From: Deltaproteobacteria bacterium
Lineage (GTDB): Bacteria; Myxococcota_A; Polyangia; Haliangiales; Haliangiaceae
DNA: 64,000 nucleotides
Direction: 5' to 3'
NCBI GenBank assembly: GCA_020630875.1
Contig: JAHDIH010000004.1
Span: 212 to 64,211 of the forward strand
Part shown: piece by piece, positions 18,221 to 27,584 of the stretch
Position numbering within the stretch: the stretch's first letter is position 1
Layout: each line of letters opens with the position of its first letter
The notes under the pieces: generated by a model
Told to the model about the DNA's origin: nothing
The model's database searches: none
The model's input: only the letters and a program-made list of their open reading frames with translations
Translations under genes and position numbers: made by a program

Positions 18221-20617
18221 ATGACTTCAGTTTCAAAAATATTAGACAACCTAGACTACGGCCCAGCCCCTGAGAGCGACAGCATAGCCCAACAATGGCT
18301 CGATTCCCATAACCGCTTGTTTGGACTGTTCATTGGCGGCGAGTTCACGCCTGCCACTTCTTCCACTTTTCCAACCGTGAACCCTGCCAACGGCAAAGAA
18401 CTCGCAAGTATCAGCGAAGCAACCGTAAGTGATGTTAACTCCGCAGTTGCAGCGGCGAAAAGCGCGCAAAAAGAATGGGCGGCACTTTCAGGTCATCAGC
18501 GTTCTCGCTTTTTGTATGCCATTGCGCGAGGCATACAAAAGCACTCTAGACTTTTTGCAGTTCTAGAAACTTTAGATAACGGCAAGCCCATTCGCGAAAG
18601 CCGCGACATCGACATCCCTTTAGTAGCTCGACATTTTTACCATCACGCGGGGTGGGCACAACTCAGAGACGAAGAGTTTCCAAACTACGAACCTGTGGGA
18701 GTGGTAGGCCAAGTCATTCCATGGAATTTCCCTCTGCTTATGTTAGCGTGGAAAATTGCGCCGGCCTTAGCCATGGGGAATACCGTCGTCCTAAAACCAG
18801 CCGAATTCACCTCGCTAACCGCCTTACTTTTCGCTGAGATTTGTCAACAAGCAGGATTGCCCAAAGGCGTGGTCAATATTGTGACGGGGGCCGCAGAAAC
18901 AGGCAAAGCCATCGTTGAACACCCCGATTTAGGAAAAATAGCATTTACAGGTTCTACTGAAGTAGGCCGGATCCTTCGCCGAGCTACCGCGGGAACAGGG
19001 AAAAAGCTTACCCTAGAACTTGGAGGCAAATCCCCATTTATTGTGTTCGACGATGCCGACCTTGATGCTGCGGTTGAAGGCGTAGTAGATGCGATCTGGT
19101 TCAACCAAGGGCAAGTCTGTTGCGCTGGATCTCGTTTGCTGGTTCAAGAAAACGTTGCGGAAAAGTTTTATGCGAAGCTTAAACGTAGAATGGAAAATCT
19201 GAGGGTTGGCAATCCTTTGAACAAGGCAATTGATGTAGGCGCGATCGTTGACGCCAGCCAGCTCAAGCAAATCAGCAGCTTGGTCGAGGCCGGTAAGCAA
19301 GAGGGAGTGTGCCATCAGGCTTCTTGCCCTTTACCTACCGATGGTTATTACTTCCCGCCAACCCTTTTCACCGACGTTTCTCCATCCGCGAAAATCGCGC
19401 AAGAAGAAATCTTTGGTCCTGTCCTGGTAGCAATGACGTTTAGAACGCCAGCGGAGGCTGTAGATTTAGCCAACAACACGAGGTACGGCTTAGCCGCAAG
19501 CATTTGGTCAGAAAACGTGAATTTGACTTTGGATGTAGCACCTAAGGTGAAAGCTGGTGTGGTTTGGATCAATTGCACTAACGTCTTTGATGCCGCCGCT
19601 GGATTCGGTGGGTACCGAGAGTCTGGTTTTGGAAGAGAAGGAGGTAAAGAAGGCCTCTATGAGTACCTTAAAGAGTCGCTTAACCTGTCCCCTACCGCGG
19701 AGTACACTCCACCTACTCCTAGCTCTGACCTTTCTTTTGATCCCCTTGCTTCAATCGATCGCACTGCCAAAATGTACATCGGCGGCAAACAAAAGAGACC
19801 TGACGGTGGATATAGTTACAGCATTACGGACCCAAAAGGTTCCCGAGTGGGCGAAGCCAGTCTGGGAAATAGAAAAGACATCCGCGATGCTGTAGAAGCA
19901 GCAACAAAATCGAAAAAGTGGGGGAAAGCCACATCTCATAATCGAGCGCAGGTACTTTACTTCCTCGCCGAGAATTTGAGCGTACGAAAAGACGAGTTTA
20001 TCGCCAGATTAACCACTATGACCGGAAGTGCATCACAGGCGATTGAAGAAGTAGAACTTTCGATTACGCGACTATTCTACTACGCAGCACGGGCGGATAA
20101 ATACGACGGCAATGTGCATCATACGCCTTTCCGCAATGTCACCATCGCAATGCCTGAAGCAGTGGGCGTGTTGGGCATTGTATGTCCAGAAAAGTGGCCC
20201 CTCTTAGGATTCATATCTAATTTGGCGCCCGCACTCGCGCTTGGCAACCGAGTGGTCATCGTTCCATCAACTCGCTGGCCACTGGCTGCGACAGACTTCT
20301 ATCAGATCATTGAGACTTCAGATGTCCCCGCCGGAACGGTCAACATTATTACGGGAGATAAAGAAACGCTTACTGCGACACTTGCCAACCATGATGCCGT
20401 TGACGGACTTTGGTATCACGGTTCTAAAGAGGGAAGCCGAATTGTCGAACATGCCGCAGCCGAAAACATGAAGCGGACTTGGGTCAACTATGGCCTGGAG
20501 CGAAACTTTGAGACTGCGACACAAGGACAAGGTGATGTTTTCATGCGGCGCGCGAGCGAAATAAAAAACATCTGGGTACCGTACGGAGAAATGTCGGAGA
20601 TTTCTGGAAGTTACTAA
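18221..20617 (+). CDS. Two-domain aldehyde dehydrogenase, ALDH16-like
   Basis: A 798-residue protein made of a complete aldehyde dehydrogenase domain (about residues 30-485) and a second, shorter ALDH-like domain (about 515-780). Domain 1 keeps the catalytic Cys300 in NQGQVCCAGSR, Glu266 in LELGG, the NAD-binding GSTEVG and the PWNFP motif. Domain 2 lacks the catalytic Cys and the Glu motif; its end reads KRTWVNYGLERNF where an enzyme would have its active-site loop. This matches family ALDH16, in which the second domain is non-catalytic and helps assembly. Pairing with deoC suggests acetaldehyde as the substrate, giving acetate and NADH; this is inferred. Its stop overlaps the convergent dehydrogenase gene by 4 nt. 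Confidence 0.93.
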   Translation: MTSVSKILDNLDYGPAPESDSIAQQWLDSHNRLFGLFIGGEFTPATSSTFPTVNPANGKELASISEATVSDVNSAVAAAKSAQKEWAALSGHQRSRFLYAIARGIQKHSRLFAVLETLDNGKPIRESRDIDIPLVARHFYHHAGWAQLRDEEFPNYEPVGVVGQVIPWNFPLLMLAWKIAPALAMGNTVVLKPAEFTSLTALLFAEICQQAGLPKGVVNIVTGAAETGKAIVEHPDLGKIAFTGSTEVGRILRRATAGTGKKLTLELGGKSPFIVFDDADLDAAVEGVVDAIWFNQGQVCCAGSRLLVQENVAEKFYAKLKRRMENLRVGNPLNKAIDVGAIVDASQLKQISSLVEAGKQEGVCHQASCPLPTDGYYFPPTLFTDVSPSAKIAQEEIFGPVLVAMTFRTPAEAVDLANNTRYGLAASIWSENVNLTLDVAPKVKAGVVWINCTNVFDAAAGFGGYRESGFGREGGKEGLYEYLKESLNLSPTAEYTPPTPSSDLSFDPLASIDRTAKMYIGGKQKRPDGGYSYSITDPKGSRVGEASLGNRKDIRDAVEAATKSKKWGKATSHNRAQVLYFLAENLSVRKDEFIARLTTMTGSASQAIEEVELSITRLFYYAARADKYDGNVHHTPFRNVTIAMPEAVGVLGIVCPEKWPLLGFISNLAPALALGNRVVIVPSTRWPLAATDFYQIIETSDVPAGTVNIITGDKETLTATLANHDAVDGLWYHGSKEGSRIVEHAAAENMKRTWVNYGLERNFETATQGQGDVFMRRASEIKNIWVPYGEMSEISGSY

Positions 20618-21561
20618 TTCGATAAACTCTTAGAGCAGATTTCACGCATAGAATCGATTCTTTGCTTGGAATCTAGCTCGCCTAATACTCCTTCCGAAAT
20701 CCCCTTAATTACCGCTCCAGATGAAGCAATGTAATCGGGGATGTACAAAATGTTTCTAGAACGCAACAACTCCAATACTTCCGCTGAAGCAAGTTGATTG
20801 TTAGCGGCTCCACAAATTGCCTTAAAATAGCAACTCTTTACTACAGACTTGGTAATGACACCGCCAGTCGCGCAAGGCGACCAAATATCTGCTTCTATTT
20901 CGTAGAACTTATTAGGCTCAACAGCAGTCGTTGGAATACTTCTTTCTTGTGAGATTTCCTCGGCTACGTCCTGAGCTAAGTCCAGATTAAGATCCGAGAC
21001 GTAAAGTGAAGATATAGGAAGTTTGGCAAGTCGGCGAGTAACGGCAAGTCCCATGCTTCCCAAGCCTTGAACCGCGACTGAAATTGACGAGACGGGCTTA
21101 CCCAGCTCTTTGATACACGCCATGATGCCAATTTCCACCGTTGTCGCGGTCGCGTCAGCGAGGTCAAGCTCGTCAGTACTGACATAATCGCAAACGCTCG
21201 CTAGGTTCTCTAAGTCTTGAGACGTTGTCCCTAAGTCACCTGCGGTATTAACCAATCCTTGGTACTGCTGCAGTGCTTTTCCTAAAGCCACGAAGGCTGC
21301 TTTTCTGTCTTTTAAGTGACTTGCGTCAATAACAATTTTGCATCCACCACAAGGAAGCTTGGCAGCTTGACACTTCTCGCTCATCGCTGATGCCAGCCGA
21401 AGCGCATCTTCTTTCGCCAACACGTTACTCTCGTATCTTTTGGTACGAACGCCTCCAGCAGCGCGTCCACTAACCAAACTATCAACCGCTAAGTAGGCGC
21501 GCAGTCCACTAGACTCGTCTTCGATTGTGATGAGCGCAGGTGTTTCTATTTGCGATGCCAA
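20614..21561 (-). CDS. Glu/Leu/Phe/Val-type amino acid dehydrogenase
   Basis: A 315-residue protein of the Glu/Leu/Phe/Val dehydrogenase family, closest in pattern to leucine dehydrogenase. Visible marks are LPCGGCKIVID (substrate-binding and catalytic Lys region), NTAGDLGTTSQDLENL, the Rossmann motif GLGSMG and PCATGGVI. It would reversibly deaminate a branched-chain or related L-amino acid using NAD(P)+. It is shorter than most leucine dehydrogenases. The start is a TTG at 21561 that overlaps the end of folA by 16 nt; no nearer ATG gives a complete N-terminus. It is the last gene of the nadE-thyA-folA operon. Confidence 0.85.
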   Translation of the reverse strand: MASQIETPALITIEDESSGLRAYLAVDSLVSGRAAGGVRTKRYESNVLAKEDALRLASAMSEKCQAAKLPCGGCKIVIDASHLKDRKAAFVALGKALQQYQGLVNTAGDLGTTSQDLENLASVCDYVSTDELDLADATATTVEIGIMACIKELGKPVSSISVAVQGLGSMGLAVTRRLAKLPISSLYVSDLNLDLAQDVAEEISQERSIPTTAVEPNKFYEIEADIWSPCATGGVITKSVVKSCYFKAICGAANNQLASAEVLELLRSRNILYIPDYIASSGAVIKGISEGVLGELDSKQRIDSMREICSKSLSN

Positions 21562-22070
21562 ATTTCGATCCTGTAAGTTGTGTCATTTTCAGTTCGCTTG
21601 TCGAACAATTCGTCAAACTCAAAGCGATCTTCAAACTCAGGAAAAAACGTATCACAACCGTAGTCTTTAAGAATACGAGTATAAATTATCGTTTGACACT
21701 CAGGATATTCCAGAGCTTCGGTATAGATCTGCCCGCCACCAGTAATGTAGATATGCTCAACACTTTTGTTAGCTCGCGCTTTTACCAAGGCATCGTCCAA
21801 GTTGCGGCAAACTCGCCACTTTTCGTTAACTTGCTCCTCGATGCTACGGGACAGTACCACATTGTATCGTCCGGGTAGAGGCTGAACCTTTGGTGGCAAG
21901 GTGTCCCAGGTCGTTCGCCCCATGATGACTGCGTTCTGCTTGTTGGGATCCGCGGTACGAGACGTATAGTTTTTGTAGTGCGCTAAATCGCCTGGGAGAT
22001 GCCACGGCAAATCACCATCTCTGGCGATTCCTCGCTTCTCATCAGCGGCAACAATCATCGAAAAATTCAT
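21546..22070 (-). CDS. folA: Dihydrofolate reductase
   Basis: A 174-residue NADPH-dependent dihydrofolate reductase. The conserved opening [25 protein letters not shown], here noted as [12 protein letters not shown] and [11 protein letters not shown], carries the Trp and Pro-Trp active-site loop. [12 protein letters not shown] and the [14 protein letters not shown] cofactor loop are typical. It regenerates tetrahydrofolate consumed by thymidylate synthase, whose gene overlaps it by 4 nt (ATGA), so the two are translationally coupled. Confidence 0.97.
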   Translation of the reverse strand: MNFSMIVAADEKRGIARDGDLPWHLPGDLAHYKNYTSRTADPNKQNAVIMGRTTWDTLPPKVQPLPGRYNVVLSRSIEEQVNEKWRVCRNLDDALVKARANKSVEHIYITGGGQIYTEALEYPECQTIIYTRILKDYGCDTFFPEFEDRFEFDELFDKRTENDTTYRIEIWHRK

Positions 22071-22846
22071 ACTGCTACCTTAAAGCGAATAAACGGATGA
22101 TGCTCATAGTTCTCCAAAACGATATCTTCGTACTCAATTTCCAACACCGGTTTCTTCGCTATCGTTACTTTGGGCAAAGGCAAAGGATCCCTAGTCAACT
22201 GGTTCTTGAGACCCTCCAAATGGTTTTGGTAAATATGAGCGTCTCCCATCGTGTGAATAAAATAACGTGGCGTCAAGTCGCACTCACCGGCTACCATCAT
22301 CAGGAGAAGCGCGTAGCTTGCAATGTTAAATGGGACACCAAGTGCTAAATCTGCCGAGCGTTGGTAGAGCTGTAGATCTAAATGGTTACCCGCCACGTAA
22401 AACTGAAACATGGTGTGGCACGGAGGGAGTGCCATTTTGGGAACATCACCTACGTTCCATGCGTTTACAATGATCCGTCTTGATTGCGGATTGGTTTTTA
22501 TTTGTTCAAGAACCGTCTTGATTTGGTCTATTCCTGTCCCGCCCCAGTTACGCCATTGATGACCATAGATTGGGCCGAGCTCGCCATTCTCATCAGCCCA
22601 AGCGTCCCAAATGGGAGTATGTTCCGTTAGCCCCTCATTGATATTGGTACTCCCCTTGAGAAACCAAATCAACTCTCGAACGACGGCGCTAAACAGAACC
22701 TTCTTAGTAGTAAGAAGAGGAAAGCCATCTCGCAGATCGTAGCGAACCTGTTCTCCAAACACCGAGATGGTGCCAGTACCGGTCCTATCAGTGCGAACTT
22801 CGCCATTCTCCAAAACACGCTTGATCAGCGACAAATACGGATTCAT
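22067..22846 (-). CDS. thyA: Thymidylate synthase
   Basis: A 259-residue ThyA that methylates dUMP to dTMP using methylene-tetrahydrofolate. The catalytic Cys143 is in [13 protein letters not shown], with [23 protein letters not shown] and [20 protein letters not shown] (phosphate and base binding) all present. The length fits the short ThyA class. AGGA lies 7 nt before the ATG. It sits between nadE (64 nt upstream) and folA (4-nt overlap), the common thyA-folA arrangement. Confidence 0.98.
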   Translation of the reverse strand: MNPYLSLIKRVLENGEVRTDRTGTGTISVFGEQVRYDLRDGFPLLTTKKVLFSAVVRELIWFLKGSTNINEGLTEHTPIWDAWADENGELGPIYGHQWRNWGGTGIDQIKTVLEQIKTNPQSRRIIVNAWNVGDVPKMALPPCHTMFQFYVAGNHLDLQLYQRSADLALGVPFNIASYALLLMMVAGECDLTPRYFIHTMGDAHIYQNHLEGLKNQLTRDPLPLPKVTIAKKPVLEIEYEDIVLENYEHHPFIRFKVAV

Positions 22847-22910
22847 GCCATTATCCTATCAGTGGCGACTGACGTTGAGCTAACAATTGATTAATCCTCA
22901 CAGAATTCTC

Positions 22911-24890
22911 TTAGGTCAAATCGGCTTCATTGCGTAGCTCTTCAAGTTCTCGTTTAAATCCTCCAGATAAGATCGGAAATCTAAACCAAGATTTTGGATC
23001 CAGGCTTTCATCGTCGACATGAAACGATGGAGCGTATCGTTCGCGCTTCCATTGGTTTCTTGAAAATAAGGTGAAGAATCGAACCACCCAGCGTGCCATC
23101 TGCTTTTGAGAAACTTCTGGAAATCGCAATACCACTCGCTTCCATACATCCACTGGGGGATGCCGATCCCGTACGGCCTCCTCTTCTATTGCCTCCAAAA
23201 TGGGGTAAGGCATCAAATCTTTTTCATCTGTTTGACTTTGTGCTTCAGGGCGTAACTCAGCAGTTGGTGTCAGTTGATTTGATAACATTAACCCGGCGGC
23301 TTTCAACATTCCTTTGCTGGTTTGCAGCCCCTCTTCTTCCATCCAGTTTAGCCACTCAAGCAAGAAGGCCTTATCAATCCCCGCGATAGGACTGACGCCG
23401 CCGCAAGTGTCCCCATCCATGGTCGCATAACCAACGGCAGCCTCTGAACGATTGCTGGTGGCCAGTAGTAATCCTCGGCGAATGTTAGCGAGCATCCACA
23501 CCATTGGCCCTCTGGCACGAGCTTGAATATTCTGGAGTGCTAGGTCATCTTCCGACCAAGTCAGCTCTCGTTGCAGGGCCTCTTCCGTACGCTCCGTATA
23601 GCCATCGACCAAAGATTGCACATCAAAATAGTAATGGGTGGCACCAAGTGAGTCAGCGAGCGCTTTAGCCGCACTCGTGGTTTTAGTGGAGCTATTCTTG
23701 GTCGCTTGATAGGCCGTACAAATCAAGCCTTTTCGAAGTTCGTTTATGTCGTCTACCCACTCTTTGGGAAGGTAAGACAAAGCTTCCCTAAAAGCTTCTC
23801 TGTCTAATTCTTGATGGGCGAGTTCTAGTCCCAACCAGGCCAGCACTGCGGTTGCGGAGGAGTCCGCACCGCCACTTAACGAAATAACAAAACCGCGAGA
23901 ATAGCTTTTGCGCATGTAATCGAAAAGCCCTAACGCTATTGCTCTGGCGAACTCTTCCTTTTTTAGCTGGGGGGATTTTTCAAACGCAGCTACTTCTGGT
24001 CGACAATGGTAACTGTCTGCAAACTGCCAATCAAAATCCACACTAACGATACCAGATTGAGTTCCAGGCGTAGTAGGTCTGCCTTGACTACGAGTCTCTT
24101 CAAGATCAATTTCCGCACAGGTCACGTTAACCGGAGCAAAAGAAAAACGTGGTCCAAGCGCAACCGTCTCCCCTTGACTTGCGATGATGGCACCACCATC
24201 AAAGATCAGCCTTCCCGACTCATTCCCCATAAGATTGGAATAAATATAGGTGGCTCCAAAGATTCGAGAGCCTTCGGAGCAAATCCTCTGCCGCACCTCA
24301 AATTTACCAAAAGCGAAGTGACTGGCACTTGGATTCAAGACAAAGTCTACGCCTGCTTCTGTCAATCCAGTAGCACCTCGTCCCGCCACCCAAGCATCTT
24401 CGCAGATTTCGAAACCTAGCCGTACTCCTCCAACATCGAAAACCAGATCTCCGATTGGTACGTCACCGTGCTCTGTTTCAAGTACGGCTTTAGTCGCTGC
24501 CGGCCACGGAGAAAACCAACGTGGTTCGTAGTACACGCCCGAGCCAGCCAGATTCTTTTTACATACGATTCCGACAAGGGTGCCATCAACCAGAAGTGCA
24601 GCACCATTGTACAAGGAACGTTCATAGCGAACGGGTGTCCCCACGCATATCGCCATCCCCTTGCTGTGTTTGGCAAGTTCGGCCAACAACGTCAATGACG
24701 TTTCCGCCACATGTAGAGAAGAAAAAGCATCCTCACAGCCGTAACCTGGAATGCACAGTTCAGGGAGGCATAGCAGTCCAACACCCGCTTGTCTTGCTTC
24801 CGCAATAGCACGCTGGATTCGAGTCACGTTACCTTCCCAGTCTAAGGGAGTTTGATTTAATACACCGGCTGCAACTCTTAATATCTTCAT
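22911..24890 (-). CDS. nadE: Glutamine-dependent NAD+ synthetase
   Basis: A 659-residue two-domain enzyme making NAD+ from nicotinic acid adenine dinucleotide with ammonia from glutamine. Residues about 1-290 are a nitrilase-type glutaminase with catalytic Glu44 (CLPELCIPGYG), the Lys of VCKKNLAGSG and the Cys of GFEICEDAW. Residues about 325-640 are the synthetase domain with the ATP-binding P-loop LSGGADSSATAV and TSNRSEAAVGYATMDGD. The length is at the upper end for the bacterial long form, similar to eukaryotic and mycobacterial enzymes. It lies 6 nt downstream of the unusual membrane protein gene at 24897, so they share a transcript. Confidence 0.96.
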   Translation of the reverse strand: MKILRVAAGVLNQTPLDWEGNVTRIQRAIAEARQAGVGLLCLPELCIPGYGCEDAFSSLHVAETSLTLLAELAKHSKGMAICVGTPVRYERSLYNGAALLVDGTLVGIVCKKNLAGSGVYYEPRWFSPWPAATKAVLETEHGDVPIGDLVFDVGGVRLGFEICEDAWVAGRGATGLTEAGVDFVLNPSASHFAFGKFEVRQRICSEGSRIFGATYIYSNLMGNESGRLIFDGGAIIASQGETVALGPRFSFAPVNVTCAEIDLEETRSQGRPTTPGTQSGIVSVDFDWQFADSYHCRPEVAAFEKSPQLKKEEFARAIALGLFDYMRKSYSRGFVISLSGGADSSATAVLAWLGLELAHQELDREAFREALSYLPKEWVDDINELRKGLICTAYQATKNSSTKTTSAAKALADSLGATHYYFDVQSLVDGYTERTEEALQRELTWSEDDLALQNIQARARGPMVWMLANIRRGLLLATSNRSEAAVGYATMDGDTCGGVSPIAGIDKAFLLEWLNWMEEEGLQTSKGMLKAAGLMLSNQLTPTAELRPEAQSQTDEKDLMPYPILEAIEEEAVRDRHPPVDVWKRVVLRFPEVSQKQMARWVVRFFTLFSRNQWKRERYAPSFHVDDESLDPKSWFRFPILSGGFKRELEELRNEADLT

Positions 24891-24896
24891 AATCTC

Positions 24897-26501
24897 TTAC
24901 CTAGTTGGCATATCTACTCGATAAGCCATTAACACCCATTTTTTTCGCTGTCCCACTCGTCCCCAAACAACTTCGACTTTGGTCCTATAACTTTCGTACT
25001 CCATCAAAAGATCCGTTCTAATTTTTTTGCCACTAACGGACTTTCTGCAGCCAAGAATGTCTAACTTACGAACGAATTTTCCTAAGGTCACTTCATGGTC
25101 GGACAACATTGCTGAAAAATCTTTTTTACTCTTCGACTTACGAAGAACGTCTCCGGCCTCTCTATAGATAGTGCTGTAATCTCTCCCAGAAAGGTTTTCG
25201 GAGAGCCGAACCACAGCATCTGTGATCTCTGTGGTAACTTCACACTCAGACAAATCGGGCTCGCCCAAATCGAAATCCTTAGGCATGGCGACTTGAAACC
25301 CCAACAAACGCCAATCGTCGTCATAGTAGTGGAAGCTAAGATTAACGTTTGTCGTGAGCTTTTCAAATTCGACAACCAGGTTGTAGACCGCTGTCTTCGC
25401 TCCCTCGTCACTATGAACGGCTGAGTCTCGGATCTTAGTGATGCGCTTGAAAGAACCAATTTTTTTTCTTAAGTAGTTCGTATTCACACGAAGCTCATCC
25501 AAAATGACTCGCTCTCGATATATGGGAGAAGCTTGCCGAAATACGCTATCGATTTGGTTCGGATCTCCAGAGGTCAACGCTGCAAGGATGTGGCGGCTTT
25601 GCGGCTTAAACGTTCTGCCTTTCGTGCTCCGGCACATGACGTAACCACCAAATAGCAAAAACGCAAGCATCCCCATAAACACAAGTGAAGGGGCACTACG
25701 ATCAAAAAATCCGATCCTACGTCTTCTTCTGTTATGCTTTGGCTCAGACTCAGTCTTTCTGTCGTGCATCCCATCGAGAAACTCTTGGGTTGCCTTCAAG
25801 GCGTAGGGGATCAATTCTTGCCGACTAGCAATATTTAGTTCTCGCTCGACAGAGTTCTTGATGGCCTTAGTTAGTTTCTCGGGTGGAGGTTTATGCCGGA
25901 GCACGCGTTCCAATCCGAACAGACGAACCGGCACGGCTTCACCAACGCAAATTCTAGGCTTGTCGATATTACCGAACTCGAAAAAAAGAGTCGCGGCAAA
26001 TGCTTTTCCATCCTGATAATCCCAAAGCTGATGAGACCCTCGACTAGAGGATGGAATAACAATTGACGTGATGATTTCGCCCGGCTTCAGTGACGTTGAC
26101 TTATCCGCCCCAAGCAATTCAATTCCGTGGACCGTACGTCTACGACGGCGGGACCGAATTTCGACAAACGCTCCTAACGCAAGTATCGCGGTTGCGAGTT
26201 CAAATACGCCAGCCATCAGTGCTTCGCTCACCGTGAGTCCGACAAATTGACCTTCTGTGTCTGAGATGGCCTCGACTAGCAATGGCACCTCGCGTTGGAC
26301 TAGATCGTTTTCTAACATTTCGAGCAGAGAGAACCCCGCCCCGATTCGCAAGTCGCGGTCTTCGATCTCGGTGACGTAGCGGATCTCTTCCAAATGCCCC
26401 AAATCCAGCAGACTACGGGGATCGCGAGACAAATGCTTTAGCGATTCATCAAGTGTAGAAAACCGCACCTTCGCGGTTGATTTGTCCTCCTTGGAGGTCA
26501 T
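24897..26501 (-). CDS. Degenerate molybdo-flavoprotein-like domain fused to membrane-anchored NTF2-like domains
   Basis: A 534-residue protein with an unusual layout. Residues about 14-240 resemble the FAD subunit of xanthine/CO dehydrogenase (STLDESLKHL, LRIGAGFSLLEML, ATAILALGAFVEIRS, LKPGEIITSIVIP, then RICVGEAVPVRLFGLERVL). The glycine-rich FAD loops usually found before and after this stretch are missing, so FAD binding is doubtful. Residues 270-289 are one membrane segment preceded by a strongly basic run (HNRRRRRIGFF). Residues about 300-415 and 420-534 look like two related NTF2/DUF4019-like modules (HILAALTSGDPNQIDSVF, YYDDDWRLLGFQV; then DYSTIYREAGDVL). The positive-inside rule puts the N-terminal part in the cytoplasm. 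It heads the nadE-thyA-folA operon. I do not know its function. Confidence 0.75.
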   Translation of the reverse strand: MTSKEDKSTAKVRFSTLDESLKHLSRDPRSLLDLGHLEEIRYVTEIEDRDLRIGAGFSLLEMLENDLVQREVPLLVEAISDTEGQFVGLTVSEALMAGVFELATAILALGAFVEIRSRRRRRTVHGIELLGADKSTSLKPGEIITSIVIPSSSRGSHQLWDYQDGKAFAATLFFEFGNIDKPRICVGEAVPVRLFGLERVLRHKPPPEKLTKAIKNSVERELNIASRQELIPYALKATQEFLDGMHDRKTESEPKHNRRRRRIGFFDRSAPSLVFMGMLAFLLFGGYVMCRSTKGRTFKPQSRHILAALTSGDPNQIDSVFRQASPIYRERVILDELRVNTNYLRKKIGSFKRITKIRDSAVHSDEGAKTAVYNLVVEFEKLTTNVNLSFHYYDDDWRLLGFQVAMPKDFDLGEPDLSECEVTTEITDAVVRLSENLSGRDYSTIYREAGDVLRKSKSKKDFSAMLSDHEVTLGKFVRKLDILGCRKSVSGKKIRTDLLMEYESYRTKVEVVWGRVGQRKKWVLMAYRVDMPTR

Positions 26502-26570
26502 GGCTTGTACAGTATCAGACTCAAATTCATTAAGGGTGAATTACCGTATTATTTCACGCTTTCACGACCC

Positions 26571-26598
26571 TTGACACCAGTGCTTTTGCCGCTAACCT
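26571..26598 (+). promoter_or_regulatory. Promoter of gldA-like operon, probably leaderless
   Basis: TTGACA at 26571-26576 and TAACCT at 26593-26598 are 16 nt apart. The ATG at 26607 lies 8 nt after the -10 box and has no Shine-Dalgarno sequence, unlike all later genes of the operon. Confidence 0.45.
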
Positions 26599-26606
26599 AC
26601 CCGACA

Positions 26607-27584
26607 ATGATTCGCGCACAAGACGTATCCAAATATTATGGCGCTCATAGAGCCCTAGGCCCCGTCTCGTTCGAAATTGAAGAGGGAGAAACGGTCGGCT
26701 TTCTAGGACTCAATGGTGCTGGAAAAACGACCGCCTTACGGGTTCTTGCAGGAGATCTCAGACCGAGCGGAGGTAGCATTTCTATTGGAAATCAGGACGT
26801 AGTTACCAATCCGGACAGTTTACGCCGAAAGATTGGATTCCTACCTGAATCCCCTCCTTTGTACGAAGATATGACCGTTGAAAAGTTCCTGAGTTTTGCG
26901 GGCAAACTTCGACGAATGAGCCAATCCGACATCGACTCGAGGCTGAAGAAAGTGTTGGGGCTTACCGGCTTGGAAAGCGTAAGACAAAAATTGATAGGAC
27001 AGCTTTCATCCGGTTTCAAGCAAAGGGTTGGCGTGGCTCAGGCGATTATCCACGATCCCACCCTGCTGATCTTGGACGAACCTACCAGGAGTCTCGACCC
27101 GGTGCAGATCGTTGAGATGCGAGAAATGATTGCAGCTCTAAAGGAAAAACATACCGTATTGATTTCGAGCCACATCCTCACAGAAATAAGCAAAACCTGC
27201 GACAGACTTTTGGTACTCGGCAAAGGCGAAATCTTGGCGGAGGGGACGCAAGAAGAAATCGCGCAACTCTTTGCCCCACTGCATGATGACAGCCTGCAGT
27301 ACGTGGATATCACCATAGACATGGACGGCTCTTCGGGAGAGCAAACAGCCATCGCCAGTTTGCTGGGCGACATCGACTCTAGCGCCAAGGTGAATGCCGG
27401 GACAAAGCACGGTAACAAAGTCACGTATAGGGTGAACGCAGACCGAGACATCAGAGCTGCCGCAGCAAAAACTTTGGTTGAGGCGGGATACGCTCTTGTA
27501 GGGCTTAGCGCTATCGAAAGCACCGGAAACTTGGAAGACGCGTTCGTTGAGCTAGTGAAGAAAGGAAAATCCGATGACAATTAG
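26607..27584 (+). CDS. ABC transporter ATP-binding protein, GldA-like
   Basis: A 325-residue ATPase, started at the ATG at 26607 (MIRAQDVSKYYGAHRAL); an upstream in-frame start at 26505 would add 34 non-homologous residues. Walker A GLNGAGKTT, signature LSSGFKQRVGVAQA, Walker B LLILDEP and the H-loop LISSH are complete. Residues about 240-325 form the extra C-terminal domain found in GldA and other ABC-2 exporters. It forms an operon with the permease (11-nt overlap), the GldG-like protein and the DUF4340 protein. Such GldAFG-type systems support gliding motility in Bacteroidetes; elsewhere their substrate is unknown. Confidence 0.9.
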   Translation: MIRAQDVSKYYGAHRALGPVSFEIEEGETVGFLGLNGAGKTTALRVLAGDLRPSGGSISIGNQDVVTNPDSLRRKIGFLPESPPLYEDMTVEKFLSFAGKLRRMSQSDIDSRLKKVLGLTGLESVRQKLIGQLSSGFKQRVGVAQAIIHDPTLLILDEPTRSLDPVQIVEMREMIAALKEKHTVLISSHILTEISKTCDRLLVLGKGEILAEGTQEEIAQLFAPLHDDSLQYVDITIDMDGSSGEQTAIASLLGDIDSSAKVNAGTKHGNKVTYRVNADRDIRAAAAKTLVEAGYALVGLSAIESTGNLEDAFVELVKKGKSDDN

